DNA of 64,000 bases. Source: Diadophis punctatus similis. Lineage: Eukaryota > Chordata > Lepidosauria > Squamata > Dipsadidae. The DNA lies in contig JALIGW010000001.1 in assembly GCA_023053685.1 (NCBI GenBank), positions 73,510,240 through 73,574,239 on the forward strand, given 5' to 3'. A program made the position numbers and the translations under genes. Below are positions 1-12,714 of this stretch, in pieces. The notes below the pieces were generated by a model, which was given only the letters and a program-made list of their open reading frames with translations, did not search any database and had not been told where the DNA came from. The stretch's first letter is position 1, and each line of letters opens with the position of its first letter.

Positions 1-20
1 AGAAAGGTTGGGAACCACTG
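1..20. mobile_element. Right terminus of a hAT element cut by the window edge
   Basis: The first 20 bases are the reverse complement of a hAT terminal inverted repeat of the CAGTGGTTCCCAACC type. LINE 3' UTR sequence matching positions 33210 onward starts immediately after, so the element sits inside a LINE copy. The rest lies outside the window. Confidence 0.6.
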
Positions 21-551
21 ACTTAGTGATAGTCATGGATAATAAATAAGCAATCAACATAAATCATACTAGGATATTAAGTAAACAATATAAAACATAA
101 GATACAAGCAACTAAGTTATAGTCACAAGAAGATAAGGAGATAGGTAATAGGGAAGATGAGAATAATGATGGTAATACTGTCTTTCTAGATAGTTTGACA
201 GTGTTGTGGGAATTAGTTGTTTAGCAGAGTGATGGCAGGGGGGGGGGGACTGTCCTTGCATCTAGTTGTTCTGATGTGCAGTGCCCTATAGTGTTGTTTT
301 GAGGGTAGAAGTTGAAACAATTTATGTCCAGGATGTGAGGGGTCTGTAGATATTTTCACAGCCCTCTTTCTGGCTCCTGCAGTATATAGGTCCTCAATGG
401 AAGGCAGATTGGTAGCAATTGTTTTTTCTGCAGTTCTAATTATCCGTTGAAGTGTGTGTTTGTCTTGATTGGTTGCAGTGCCAAACCAGACAGTTATAGA
501 GGTGCAGATGACAGACTCAATAATTCCTCTGTTGAACTGAATGAGAGCCAA
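21..551 (-). mobile_element. CR1-type (snake L3/Snake1-like) LINE 3' fragment
   Basis: On the minus strand 551-213 encodes the last roughly 110 residues of an ORF2-like protein, with DPSHPGHKLFQLLPS and a terminal YRALHIRTTR segment, followed by a 3' UTR (212-21). The same C-terminus and UTR recur at 33087-33840, and the UTR at 10623-10952. The assignment to the CR1/L2 group rests on this C-terminal motif and on the AATAG tails of the sister copies. Reverse transcriptase sequence is absent, so this is a 5'-truncated dead copy. Confidence 0.75.
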
Positions 552-559
552 AACTATAA

Positions 560-925
560 CTTACAATCTGTCACTTAGTAACTGCTTGAAGTTATGACGG
601 ACCCTCCCCAAAACAGGACTTACAACATCAAGAGTCCGTCTATAGTCACATGACCATATTTTGGGTTCTCAGCAACCAGCCCACATTTACAGCCATTAGC
701 AGCATCCTATGTTCACGTGAACAGGATTTACATCATTTTCTTCAGAAACTGGCGTTTACTTATACTTTCCAAAAAGAAAACACCCCAAAGCAAACAATGG
801 ATTTGCTTAATGACTGCTGCATTCACTTAGTAACCGCCATGTCACTTAACAACTGCTGCAAAAAAGATCATAAATTCAGGTGCGGTTACAGTGATGACCT
901 GCTTTAAGACTGTCACGACTTATGA
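560..925. repeat. Degraded dispersed repeat, unassigned
   Basis: Phrases such as cttagtaactgc, cacttaacaactgctgc and gacttatgactg resemble the interior of the TA-flanked MITE family at 7705, 37017 and 51035, but the ends are not clear. It is probably an old divergent copy. No coding sense was found. Confidence 0.35.
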
Positions 926-960
926 CTGAAATTGCAGGCTCAATTAGTTCTAGGTCAAGG

Positions 961-985
961 ACTACCTATACTATCTGCTTCAGTT

Positions 986-1024
<39 letters not shown>
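961..1024. repeat. (ATC)n microsatellite, tail of an RTE-like LINE
   Basis: About twenty uninterrupted ATC units. On the minus strand they directly follow the LINE fragment at 1025-1400, which suggests they are its 3' trinucleotide tail. Confidence 0.9.
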
Positions 1025-1047
<23 letters not shown>

Positions 1048-1400
1048 TTTAGCCATTGTCTATCCACTGCAGAATGGTGGCCTCTTCCACGTTTCTAACC
1101 AATATGGTCCTAAGCTTTCTTTTGCCAATTGGGCCCAGAGTACTTGCTGATGTCGTCAATCCGTCTTATTTTAGGTCTCTTTCGTGGATGCTTTTTATCA
1201 AGTAGAATCCATTCTATGACCGCCTTAGTCCTGCCATCAGTTCTTCTTGCTAAGTGACCAGCTCATTTTCATTTCCATTCTTTTATTCTCTTGATGATAT
1301 TGTATACTTTTGTTTGTTCTCTAATCCTTGTTCAGGTCTTTCTATCTTGTCTTGAAATGCCGAGCATGTATCTTTTCACGGTCCTTTTTTATCAATTGTG
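1025..1400 (-). mobile_element. Non-LTR retrotransposon (RTE-like) C-terminal remnant
   Basis: Minus-strand translation gives AGHLARRTDGRTK, then a basic KHPRKRPKIRR stretch and DDISKYSGPNWQ, the kind of C-terminal tail seen in RTE-like LINEs, ending in a (GAT)n tail. At least three in-frame stops show it is decayed. The clade is inferred from memory of this motif. Confidence 0.55.
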
Positions 1401-2465
<1,065 letters not shown>

Positions 2466-2571
2466 CTAAGAACAAACACAGGAGCAAAAAAAAAAACCCA
2501 ATGAATATTACAACTTCTTCTACAACAGTATTTTTCAATCAGAAACTATTTTGCCCAAACCATCACATTAC

Positions 2572-2688
2572 CTTAATTGCATGGAAAAGAAAAACGCCAT
2601 GCATTGCTTCTCGAATAGCATCCATTCCTCGGAAGGAGAAAGACAAATTGGAAATGCCTCCACTTATTCTGGCTCCAGGCAAATTTTC
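2572..2688 (-). CDS. MTR: MTR exon 17 (residues 572-610)
   Basis: A 117-bp phase 0/0 exon with acceptor ttgttag and donor AAG/gtaatg. The product reads [20 protein letters not shown] and then [19 protein letters not shown]. The [12 protein letters not shown] stretch is a signature of the methyltetrahydrofolate-binding barrel of methionine synthase. The intron to exon 18 is only 106 bp, the shortest found here. Confidence 0.96.
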
Positions 2689-3990
2689 CTAACAACAGAA
2701 ATTCCAGCAAAGTAATGAAATGTTACAAAGAAAGAATAGATACCAAGTGTGTGGTTAGCACTGTCTGATCACTGGAGAAACGGCACAAAAAAGCAATACA
2801 CAGAACATTATCTGACTGCCACTTACATTATTGTTGGGGGGGGGGAGAAATATGACAAATAACAAACAAATCTGACCAGAAAAATGTTCATCTCAAGACA
2901 CAGCCTATCCTATATTTAAAGACGTTTGTCTTATATATCTTTCTATGACCATAAAAAATAAAAATTCACAGGAATTTTTTTTCCTTCCTTTTCTTTTTGA
3001 ATATTTTCAATATGTGGTGAAAAAGTCTATACACTCGTCAGAACTAGAGCTGAGGAGTCTTACAGATTACTCCATTAATTTCTTATTTGGTTTCTTCAGG
3101 AAGCAAATAATTTCTTACCCCAAAACTATCTTACTGGTGCCAGGTGTTTCTGTATGAAACTGAGCAGCCCAAAGAAATCAATATTACAATTGGACAGAGA
3201 ACTGTGGTTGAATCCCATCCCAAGGAAAGTTGTATCTTAACCATTGCATAACTTCAATAGAGAAGATTAATTCATTGGTTGCTATCAATCTGCCTAAAAC
3301 ATGATAGAAGACAATGGGAAGCATATACATTATGTATACCAAGAAGTTATGCAACACAGATATTCTTTTCACACAAGGAGATTCATTGTGTTATATCTAT
3401 GTATGGGCAATATGTTAATTCATTTCTAACAAACTTTTTCAAAGCTTCTGAACCATGATCCTGGATAAAGGATCATTTCATTATAATTTCTGTAATATTG
3501 ACCTATCTGGTTTAAAGGGGAATATATAAATGTAGAGATACAGAGATATATTATTACTTTTACCATTTCGCTAACATTAGAAAAAGATTGAGCTGTAACC
3601 TCAAATAATACAGATATAAATAGAAAATGTTTTTATCATATATCTGTGGTAATTTATCACATACATATGCAAAAATAAAATCTCAAAAATATCCCATTTA
3701 CCATACAAACTCAAAATAGAATCACAGACAGTAATGGAACTTATATTAATTGAATGAAGTAACTTTCATGACGTTGTCAAAGGTCTTTTGGCCAAACTGT
3801 CGATTTTTGGCAAATATTGCTCCATTTAATTACTCTAAGTACATATACAATTCAGTTAATGGCCCGAGTTATTTTTAAGCAACTATATAATTTATAATAA
3901 TGCTGCTATTGAAAGTAAAATTGACAAAATTGTACAACATAAAAAGTTGTACAGTTCCATTTAAGCCACTGCCTTTACCTCACCCAGCTA
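2689..3990. other. MTR intron 16, left part, nothing recognised
   Basis: AT-rich intronic sequence with a poly-G run near 2836. No exon or repeat terminus was recognised. An ORF over 2945-3157 has no family features and is treated as chance. Confidence 0.5.
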
Positions 3991-4797
3991 CCATGTTTCC
4001 CCGAAACTAGGACATGTCCTGATAATAAGTCCAATTGGGCTTTCGAGCGCATGCCCTAAAATAAGCCCCCCAGAAAATAAGCCCCCCAAAATATACTTAG
4101 ATGCATGCGCAGCTGCCGCACAAACAACACGACGTGAGGAGGTGAGGCCAGAGGGGGGGAAAGGGAGGCGAAACATGCCCCACACGCCCGCCATCCACAC
4201 GGAACAGCCTCATGGAGGCTACTCCCGTAAACCCTAGCTCGCACGCCCCTTCTCTTAGTGGCTGCCACAAAAAGAGCAGCCACAAATAAACTCTTGCCAG
4301 CCCTAGCCCTGTCAACCTGGGACTTGGGGGAGGGGGATTGGCGCCGGAGCTCCGAGCAGTGGCTGGTGCGGGCTGTCTTGCGCAGCCATGAAGCAGGATC
4401 GTCGTGGCCGGTTCTTGCCCGCAGCATTGCCGACCAGGATCAGGTCAGAGCCGCTGCCGCCCGAGATCAGCAGGCCAGATTCGGTGGGCCGTTCCGCGTG
4501 GATGGCAGATGCCTGTGGGGCATGTTCCCCCCCTTCGTCCCTCCACCTCGCTTTCTCACCTTGTGCTGTTTGCACGGGAAACAACAAAAAAGCTGCCACG
4601 ATTGCTGGAGGTGGCAGCCTGAGCAACACTGGCAAAGCAGCTGGTTGGCGCTCCGGCACCAGTCTCCCTGCCGCGGGCCAAGGTTTATGGGCCTCCTGCA
4701 CCCCCAAAATAATAAGACTCCCCCAATAATAAGGCCAAGGCCATATTTCAGGGGTCAAAAGAAAATAAGACCCTGTCTTATTTTCGGGGAAACACGG
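3991..4797. mobile_element. TA-flanked MITE with CC(A/G)TGTTTCCCCGAAA termini
   Basis: Terminal inverted repeats (ccatgtttccccgaaa at the left, the complement of ccgtgtttccccgaaaat at the right) are flanked by TA on both sides (3989-3990 and 4798-4799), as expected of Tc1/mariner-type insertion. The interior is GC-rich, with repeated AATAAGNCC-like motifs near both ends and no transposase. The several ORFs inside are by-products of GC richness. The family at 44497-44712 is related. Confidence 0.75.
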
Positions 4798-4904
4798 TAC
4801 TTATAAAGGTAGAGGCCGGTAGACAAATGCTTAAAATAAAGTAAGTAAATCAGGTTTTTTTTTTAAAAGAACCCATATCCCACTTCCTAACTTCCTAGAC
4901 TCAC

Positions 4905-5084
4905 TTTTATTGTTTTAGTTGCATTGATATAGTTAACTGCATACAAATTATGTTCCTCCATTCCAGTACCTATAGTCAAAATGTTGGGATCAAAAATTAT
5001 ATCACATGGATTAAAGCCAATTTTGTTCACAAGAAGGTCATAGGCTCTGGTGCAGACTGAAATTTTTTCTTTTGTTTCTGTAGC
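4905..5084 (-). CDS. MTR: MTR exon 16 (residues 512-571)
   Basis: A 180-bp phase 0/0 exon with acceptor tcttttcag and donor AAA/gtgagt. It encodes [19 protein letters not shown], then [20 protein letters not shown] and [37 protein letters not shown] is the most conserved block of the pterin-binding domain, which holds 5-methyltetrahydrofolate. Confidence 0.97.
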
Positions 5085-6814
5085 CTGAAAAGAAAAACCA
5101 AACACGTGAAAGAACAGTACTTAGGTTTTTTTCTGTGGTATCATGTTTCTGTTTATCTAGGTATCTAATGTGGCTTTTCTTAGTTTGTTACAATAAACCT
5201 ATGTTTCAGCAAAGCTCTTCAATTCATGATTCAAAGTTAGCAGCTCTTAATAATAGTTTTATTTATTTGTTTATTAAGAAACATTTGTAAGTCATGAGAT
5301 TGCAGAATACTGCAGAATTTATAACATTCTCATATCAATCCAATCTAAACTCAAGTTTGCTGCTCCAGTACAAGCCAACCACTCTCATTCTCAACTGAAT
5401 TTCCCCTTTTCAGTGTTAGCTAAGAAGCAGGACCAATAAAAAGCTTTAAAACAAATTAAGTACGAAGAACTGAGGTCTGTTTTAATACATGCAACATAAA
5501 ACATAACCAAAGCAGCCAAATTCTATGAGATTCTATGAACGGAGGATAAAACGGATAAGAATGCACTGAGTTTCAGATCCAGAACCAAAAAGGTGCTTCC
5601 ATGCAGGTGTGAACACAGGCACATTTATCGACACCTCCCTAAAGAAACAGAATTTTTTCCTCCCTCAGGTTGCACAAAAGCTGCGGGGGCACAGTAAAAT
5701 ATGTGTTTTGAGTGAAGGAGGGATGCAACAATGTGCTTTGGAATGCATGTGGGCGCACTGTCGGTGCCTCCTTAACTGAAACATACATTTTTTCTGAAGC
5801 CCAGAAAAGATGCAGCTCCTTTAAGGAGCCTCAGCAGGTGAAGTGTGCGCATCAACCCTTATTCTAAAACACTTTTTCAGCTTTGGATTAAAAGCATGGC
5901 ACAGCCAGTTGATGAAAATGATGAAACTCGCTGAGATGGCCAAATTGACTTGTCTGATCACAGGAAGGACAACAGTTATGTTTATTGCTGACTGAAAACG
6001 CCTTATGGATGTTTGCAGGGGGGGGGGGGAAATGAACATATGATTTACGGATTTGATGAACGAGATAGATTATAGGAAGAAAAGAGACATGTTGTAACTT
6101 TACAGAGGCAAATTTATAATTGTACTTATAAATTCTGTAAAGAAAATCAGAAGCCACTTCTTTGTATCTTTTTCTTTTCTATTTTTCTATTACTTTTTTC
6201 CTTTGTTGCACTTTTAACTTTTTTTTCTACTTTACTTTTTATTAGTTTGCATTAGTTTTTTTATCTTCTTTTAAAAAACGTTTTATAAAATTATAAAAAG
6301 AAACAGCATATTTCATGTTAATGTTTATGCTTATCTGAAACCTTAGAGGAAAAGCAGAATAAAAATCCAATAAATGAAACTGGCATGAACGGCTCTCTGT
6401 GATCTTCAACGTAACACACTCCACAACCAACTGGAATTCAGAAAAAAAATATGACTCTGTGACTTGAAATTCCAGTTTGCTAACCTTGAAGCAGACTAGT
6501 CCTAAAGTATTTCACCATGTATTAATTTTTTTTTAACTTCCTGTCCAATGTTAGCCATACAGAAGTTAAACCAGGAGACAGGTATGCTATTAACAGTTAA
6601 TTGAAGATGTTATTGGAAAATCCACTACACACGTATTGTTACAGTTACTGTTGCATATTATTAATGTGATTTATACTCTGCTTTTTTGCTCAAAGGAAAG
6701 CTGTTTGCTGAAGGAATGTATATAAGTGAACAGATCATGACCGCATAGGGAAATGGCTGGGAATCCCATATTTGCAAATCTGAGCCAAGATAAAGATAAA
6801 TCAATATAAAGATA
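5085..6814. other. MTR intron 15, right part, nothing firm
   Basis: AT-rich intron with a TTTA-rich stretch near 5260 and a poly-G run near 6019. ORFs at 5821-6157 are short and unconserved by eye. No repeat boundary could be fixed. Confidence 0.5.
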
Positions 6815-7540
6815 TAAGAGTAACAACTAAATAATGCTTTGTGATGAGAAACAATAGATGGAAACTAGCCAAGGAGAAAAGCAACTTAGAAATAAGTAGA
6901 AATTTCCTAATGGTGAGAATGGAACAGCTTGTCTTCGGAAGTTGTGGGTGCTCCATCACTTCCTCAAAGAGACTGGACAACCATTTATCTGAAATGGTAT
7001 AGGACAGTGATGGTGAACCTATGGCACGGGTGCCACAGGTGGGACGCGGAGCCATATCTGCCGGCACGCGAGCTGTTGCCCTAACTCCGCTCCAGTGCGC
7101 ATGTGTGCGCCGGCCAGCTGATTTTTGGCTTTTACGGAGGCTCTGGGAGGGCGTTTTCGGCCTCCGGAGGGCCTCCGGGGGGCAGGGGGAGCCATTTTCG
7201 CCCTCCCCACGCTACAAGAAAACCTCTGGAGCCTGGGGAGGGCGAAAAATGGGCCTACCGGGCCTACCCGAAGTCAGGAAACAGGGGAGCGGGGGGATCG
7301 TGCATGCATGCACAGGGGCGGGGCAGCACAGGGGGATCACACGCGCATGGGGACAGGGGGGCATTGAATTATGGGTGTGGGCACTCGCACGTACGCAATA
7401 GCGTGCACGCACGTGCTTTTGGCACCCGAGGAAAAAAAGGTTCGCCATCACTGGTATAGGATCTCCTGCTTGAGCAGGGGGTTAGACTAGAAGACCTCCA
7501 AGGTCCCTTCCAACATTATTATACTCTATAGAACTCTATG
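6815..7540 (+). mobile_element. CR1 LINE 3' end, split by a hAT insertion
   Basis: The stretch 6840-7004 (ggaaactagccaaggagaaa, cagcttgtcttcggaagttg, ctccatcacttcctc) continues at 7462 with gagcagggggttagactaga and aaggtcccttccaac, the typical 3' UTR of CR1 elements. The hAT at 7005-7453 interrupts it. An irregular TCTATAGAAC-type tail ends the copy. Confidence 0.75.
7005..7453 (+). mobile_element. Non-autonomous hAT, family A copy 1
   Basis: Ends are CAGTGATGGTGAACC and the complement GGTTCGCCATCACTG, with an exact 8-bp target duplication GTATAGGA (6997-7004 and 7454-7461). The interior is GC-rich with CTCCGGAGGGCC-type short palindromes and no transposase. Sister copies lie at 18008 (opposite orientation) and 31614. 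Confidence 0.92.
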
Positions 7541-7704
7541 TTCTATATTCTTTGGTGCTGCTATATTTTTTCTTGTTATCAGTTTTGTGATGATGCTTTG
7601 TAAATTCAGGTTTTATTTTATTTGTAATAGGTTCAGACGCTATAACTAGTTCAGTGGATATTTCAGCATTGCAATTTAACTGCCCAAACTCATACATTGA
7701 CCTA

Positions 7705-8123
7705 CAGGTAGTCCTCAAGTTATGACCACAATTGGGACCAGAAGTTCAGTCACAAGTCACTGTGGTCATAAGTCAAGTCACCACGTGACCAGACCCAAGT
7801 TTATAACCAATTTTGCACTGGTCGTTAAGTAAATAACACTGTTAAGGGAATCATCTGGTCATTAAGGGAACCTGGCTTTCTCAATGGAGTTTCTTGCCAC
7901 AAACTGGCAAAACCGTTGCAAATCACAATCACATGATTGCTCGACACTTTAACCAGCTGTAAATGTAAGCCAGCTGCCAAATGTACAAATTGTAATCACA
8001 TGACAGTGGAGGGGGGAGGGTAACAGTCATAAATGTGAGTATGGCTTGTAAAGCCCTTTTTTCCAAGGCTGTCATAGTTTTGAACCATCATTAAGCAAAT
8101 GGTCATAAGTCAAGGGCTAACTG
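7705..8123. mobile_element. TA-flanked MITE (CAGGTAGTCCTC... family), copy 1
   Basis: It begins caggtagtcctcaagttatg and ends tcaagggctaactg, with TA on each side (7703-7704, 8124-8125). Interior phrases ttaagtaaat, ggtcataagtcaag and tcacatga recur in the copies at 12715, 26105, 37017 and 51035. The TA duplication points to the Tc1/mariner (pogo/Tigger) group. No transposase is present. Confidence 0.75.
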
Positions 8124-8229
8124 TATTTTGTTTAGGTTACTTCCTATTCCTTTTACTGGAACACAGATAGGACAAAAGTTCCTATGACCTTTTGGGCAAT
8201 TTCTAGTAGGTGAGGAAAGTGTCACCAAC

Positions 8230-8415
8230 CTGCCCCACTTCATCAAACGCCATAACCACCGCTGCTGCTCCATATCTCCTAATTTTTCTTGCTTTTCTTA
8301 GGAAATCCTCTTCGCCTTCCTTCAGACTGATGCTGTTTACTATGCACTTGCCTTGCGAACACTTCAACCCAGCTTCTATGACAGCGAAGTTGGAGGAATC
8401 AATGCAAAGGGGCAC
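8230..8415 (-). CDS. MTR: MTR exon 15 (residues 450-511)
   Basis: A 186-bp phase 0/0 exon with acceptor tatcctcag and donor CAG/gttggt. It reads [20 protein letters not shown], then [18 protein letters not shown], and ends [15 protein letters not shown]. The DSSN..IEAGL and VNSIS.KEGE motifs belong to the folate-binding TIM barrel, where DSS and NSIS residues contact the pterin ring in family members. Confidence 0.97.
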
Positions 8416-9601
8416 CTGAGGATAAAAAAGGACAACATTTTTTTTAAAAAAATGATCTTCAAAGGCAACAAATAGCTAAGTCTAAATTGTGTGGATGCAT
8501 ATCCAAGGCAGAGAGAAAAGGTCTTGCAAGTTTTTTTTTTAAAAAAAGCAAATCGTCTATGCAATTACATTTACCACAAAGGCTAGACTAATTTCTCTCT
8601 TTCAAGAGCTTTCTTCAGATTATGACATCCTTTGGAAAAGATTCTATGACCTAACAGCAATGATTTTGCCCAGGGCTGACATTCAGATTGATGCACAAAA
8701 ATTACAGCTGAACAAAACATTCTAAGCAGAGGGGTTTCCTGCCAAGTTCCAAAGGCTTAGTGACTTCACTTCAGAATAAAGATCAGAAGGAAAAACCCTT
8801 TTGGGTGATAGCTTCCCTTCTGGCTTCTCCTCACAATCTGTGCTCTCAGAAGAACACTGGGACACAAGGCTGTCTGAAAAATAAGGCAGTCAATTTTTGG
8901 CGCTTGGGGGAATCTGAAAGCTGAAATTGGTACTCTTAAAATTTGCAGAGACCAAATTTCATGAAATTTCAGAATTGGTCTCCTTACTCCTTTTATAGCA
9001 TTTGGCTGTACATGATTCAACCAAATGCTTCTTGGTTAAAACAAGATACTTTTGGATATTAAAGCTGTCTTACATGAAGTCAGGCACTGCTATTCAAATG
9101 CATGCAGACTGGTGCCCAATAATGTCTGCTCTGAAGGTGGGCATCTGATATCTGTGATATTTAGTATTATTTATGAATTTGGAAATCCAAGAATCAAGAA
9201 TTGACTTCAAAAGCAGGGACATTCTTATAAGAGCAAAAGACTAAGGCCAGCACTTTCTTCTGAAATGAAAACTCAACACTATTTGAGAAGGACACCACAA
9301 AGGCTTTAACCATACCGTAACTATCTAGATAGGCAAGAAGACAATAAATCAGTATCCCAAATACTTGACACTTATGTAAGCTCCCAACACTATAACAGTC
9401 CAGTCCATGTCAGAAGCGTGATGTCTAAATACCACAAAAATTATAATAATCTTTCTAATGCATTTCTTCTGATTTTTCGTGTCCTGTTACCATTTTTTCA
9501 CTCAGACAACCTGCTGAGGTATTGAGATATTGTGTAGTCCCAAGACATGTAGAGAACACCAGACTCGGGAAATTAAAAGACTATCCAGTTAAATATATAA
9601 C
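8416..9601. other. MTR intron 14, nothing recognised
   Basis: About 1.2 kb of unique-looking intronic DNA. An ORF on the minus strand at 8766-9020 shows no domain. No repeat termini were seen. Confidence 0.55.
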
Positions 9602-9742
9602 CTTGGCAATGTCAGGCTCCGAAGCAATATAGTTGCAGAATCTGGCCATAGCACTTGGACCATCTAACATTCCATCATCCATGTTGATATCCAGGATCTG
9701 AGCTCCCATCTCAACTTGAGCCTTGGCTACACTCAAGGCTTC
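9602..9742 (-). CDS. MTR: MTR exon 14 (residues 403-449)
   Basis: A 141-bp phase 0/0 exon (acceptor aacatag, donor AAG/gttata). It encodes [32 protein letters not shown] and [13 protein letters not shown]. The [13 protein letters not shown] motif is a hallmark of the pterin-binding domain shared with dihydropteroate synthases; the Asp/Asn residues contact the pterin. This exon is shorter than the reporting limit of most ORF scans. Confidence 0.97.
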
Positions 9743-10109
9743 CTATGTTAAAGGAAAAAAGACATCAGTTCTAACAGAAATGCATCTAATTCTGTTCAAT
9801 CCCCCCTTTTTTTCTTGTATTTACTTTGATGGCATTTGTTTCTGCATTTTTTAGCAAGCTGCTTTTATTATGTCTGTCTTCCCATAACACTGTTTCTATT
9901 TTTTTAGTCTATAAAATGTGTCAGAGTTTATTTATTTACATGTATTTTGTAAAACATTTTAGAGGCTGCCATCATCGCATTATTCAGAACTGCTTGAACC
10001 TCTCACTTTTACAAAAGAAATGCTCAAGATTGTGCATTCAAATCCTTAAACAGTATATTTATACAAAATTTTAATGCAAGTCCTGAAGCTTAAAAAAAGT
10101 TGGACCTAC
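9743..10109. other. MTR intron 13, nothing recognised
   Basis: A short 367-bp AT-rich intron. The ORF at 9826-10074 has no recognisable features. Confidence 0.6.
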
Positions 10110-10222
10110 TTCATATTTGCCTGCCATTATAAGTTTGGCAAATCTCCTTGATCCTGCAACATTGCAACGTTCACCAATGTTGACAAAGTTGGTGTATTTT
10201 CCAATCCTGAAGGGTTCCAGAC
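10110..10222 (-). CDS. MTR: MTR exon 13 (residues 365-402)
   Basis: A 113-bp exon entered in phase 1 (a split Gly codon) and left in phase 0, with acceptor attttacag and donor GAA/gtaggt. The product is [20 protein letters not shown] followed by [28 protein letters not shown] begins the pterin-binding domain in the methionine synthase family. Confidence 0.97.
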
Positions 10223-10622
10223 CTGTAAAATAAATTATATGTATATATACAAGGGGAAAAAGAATACTCTGAAAAACCAGAATATACCATTTTATGAAAA
10301 GATGCCCTTATTTAAATATGTCTGTTTAACAGCATTTCCTTACTGATCCATGTTGTCTGGCTAGAGAAAAGGACCTTTAAGTCTCCTTGCAACAATATAA
10401 TGTGGTGATTACAGCAAAGAAATAAAAAAGAATTCAGATAAACATTAACAACATACCTGATTTAGATGGAATATTTTTGCAGCACATTATGTCTACAGCA
10501 GATTCACAACAAATGGTTGAATGAACAAGGAAATGACAAAAAAGAATGAGATCTTATCTCTTCAGACTTATCATTACACAAGTGGATTGTTGTTACTTGG
10601 GTGCCTTTGAGTCTGTATTGAC

Positions 10623-10952
10623 TCTTGAGGGTAGGGTAGGGTAGGATAAGATAGGATAGAATTCTTTATTGGCCAACTGTGATCAGACACACAAGGCATT
10701 TGTCTCCAGTGCATAAGCTCACAGTGTACATATAATAATAAGTAATAAATCATGGGTCATAATTATAGTTACAATCATTAATCATAAGTTACAAACAATT
10801 GATAAATCATAAGAAATAGGAGAAAATAGTAGGAAAAATGAGAAGATGAGAAAAATGACAAATGAGACAGTTCTATGGGAATTAATTATTCAGCAGAGTG
10901 ATGGCACGGGGGGGGGGACTATATGTCTGATTATTTTGGCATGCAATGCTCT
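10623..10952 (-). mobile_element. Snake1-like CR1 LINE 3' end with GGGTA/AATAG-type tail
   Basis: After a (GGGTA)-like and (GGATA)-like tail comes gaattctttattggccaa, then the same 3' UTR as at 33110-33420 and a final stretch resembling the ORF2 C-terminus (to about 10950). The LINE is read on the minus strand, with its tail at the left. A poly-G run at about 10910 also occurs in the copy at 240. Confidence 0.75.
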
Positions 10953-10954
10953 AC

Positions 10955-11140
10955 TTGGCCTGGTTCTTGCAGTTTCCTCAGCAAGGTTTTGCAAAAGTAA
11001 TTTTACCATTGCATCCTTCCTATGGCTGAGAGTATGTGACTGTCCCAAGGTGACTCAATTTGCCTTGGGCAAGACTAGAACTCAATCTCCTGGTTTCTAG
11101 CCGGGGCCTTAACTATTACACCAAACTGGCTCATTACACA
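10955..11140 (-). mobile_element. tRNA-derived squamate SINE, minus orientation
   Basis: Read on the minus strand it starts gagccagtttggtgtaatag, has an A/B-box-like head with ctagaaaccaggagattgag and ttctagtcttgcc, and continues with gtcaccttgggacagtcac. This is the Sauria-type SINE layout; the copy at 46935 is similar. Confidence 0.6.
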
Positions 11141-11589
11141 AGCATATAGAAAATAATTATTTTTTCACCCTAAACATATCCATTTTTTATTGGGCAGCCA
11201 AAGATATAAATTCATCCCAATCACGTAAATTGAAATAGAGAATCCCCATTAGGCCAGAAGCTGATCAAGGCACAAGAATAGCAGCACAGATCAGGCCCAG
11301 TGACAGAAAATACATGGCAGACACCTCTCTGCCGCTAGAGAAAAATGCACTGCAGCAAAAAAAACGTGTCTGCTTCACAACTGATGTTTGAAAACTACAG
11401 AAAAATGCTCAATGCAGGAATCTCAAATCAGGTGAAGAAACAAGCATCTGCAAATAAATATCACATCAAGAGGGGAAAAGGAGAAGGGCTGAGTGTGTGT
11501 TTGTGCATGCACATTCGCAATACTGCAACACCAGAGCTACAATTATTACTACTGCACCCTTCCAACATTAAGCTCAGTATACTATAGAG

Positions 11590-11724
11590 CAGCGGTGTCA
11601 AACTCACGGTGTCACGGCGGCGTCATGTGATGTATCGGGACTTTTTTCCCCTTCACTAAACCAAGCATAGGCGTGGCCAGCGCGTGAGGCATCCGGCCTG
11701 TGGGCCGGGAGTTTGACGCCCCTG
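11590..11724. mobile_element. Short hAT MITE
   Basis: Ends CAGCGGTGTCAAACTC and the complement GAGTTTGACGCCCCTG flank only 135 bp, bordered by an exact CTATAGAG duplication (11582-11589 and 11725-11732). The interior holds GGCCTGTGGGCCGG. No coding capacity. Confidence 0.9.
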
Positions 11725-11732
11725 CTATAGAG

Positions 11733-12714
11733 GGACACTACTTCAATCTTAAAGTTAGCAAGGGCATTTTGTGAATAAATTCAATGTTTGTCCACTACCA
11801 TACATTTAATCTTGCTTTTTCCCACAGATCCGGAGAACACAGAAAAACTGAGAGACAGTTCAAAATTAGCATTAAGTGGAATTTAAGCCAATATAGCATT
11901 TCCCATTGACTCTAAAAGAGTAAACTTCAGATAGGTCCAACTGAACGGTTGAAAAGGAAACCAAGGAAAATCAACATGTCAACAGCCATCACTGTGAGCA
12001 CATGTAAAATTAGACTGATAAAATGATCACCTAAGCATTTAGGTGGAACACTTCCTTTGCCTGCAGAAGATCTTAAGTACAGCCCTTAGTAGTTCTGTCT
12101 AACAAGGATCCCAAATCCCAGGGTGCAGAGAGGCCTTTTTCTTTTGGAGTCATGACAGAACACACTTCTTCCAGTTTGTGTAAGCAACACTGGAATCAAG
12201 AGATCAATGTCTGATTCAATATAAGGCATGTGTTCAAGTGGCAAAAAAGATATTGTGATGCATTACCTCAGTCATAACAATTATACATGTTTTGTAATAG
12301 CATCAGTTCTATCTAGAAAAACATAGGCCACATTGTTTATGGGAATCTTATTACCAGGCATTCAGTCATACAAAAGGCAAGGATATGTTTCCACTGAAGG
12401 AAGATGCAACCAGAGGTGAGCAAGAGCTTTAGCAATTTAGCAGAATGGCAAATCCCTTGTGGCAGAGTGGTGAGGAGGTTCTGTGAGTAACAGAAAGCAA
12501 ACAGTAGACCTGGTGATAGAAAACCTGGTGAATTTATTCTTTATTCTTCTCCGTCTCTTGAGCATTCAGGGACAGCAGTTGCCAACAAAAACAGATTTTG
12601 CAGTCCAAACAAAAGAATTAAAATAGCTCTCAAAGTAAAATATCTAAACAAGGAAGTAAATGGGTGTGGCTGAAGTAGTTAGAGGCGTGTTCTCTTGTAC
12701 ATACACGTGCATCT
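11733..12714. other. MTR intron 12 stretch, nothing recognised
   Basis: Unique-looking intronic DNA with no clear repeat ends, exons or RNA genes. Confidence 0.5.

Noticed and set aside
4056..4806. Cluster of overlapping ORFs up to 182 codons
   Set aside because: GC-rich interior of a TA-flanked MITE, six overlapping frames with no conserved motif.
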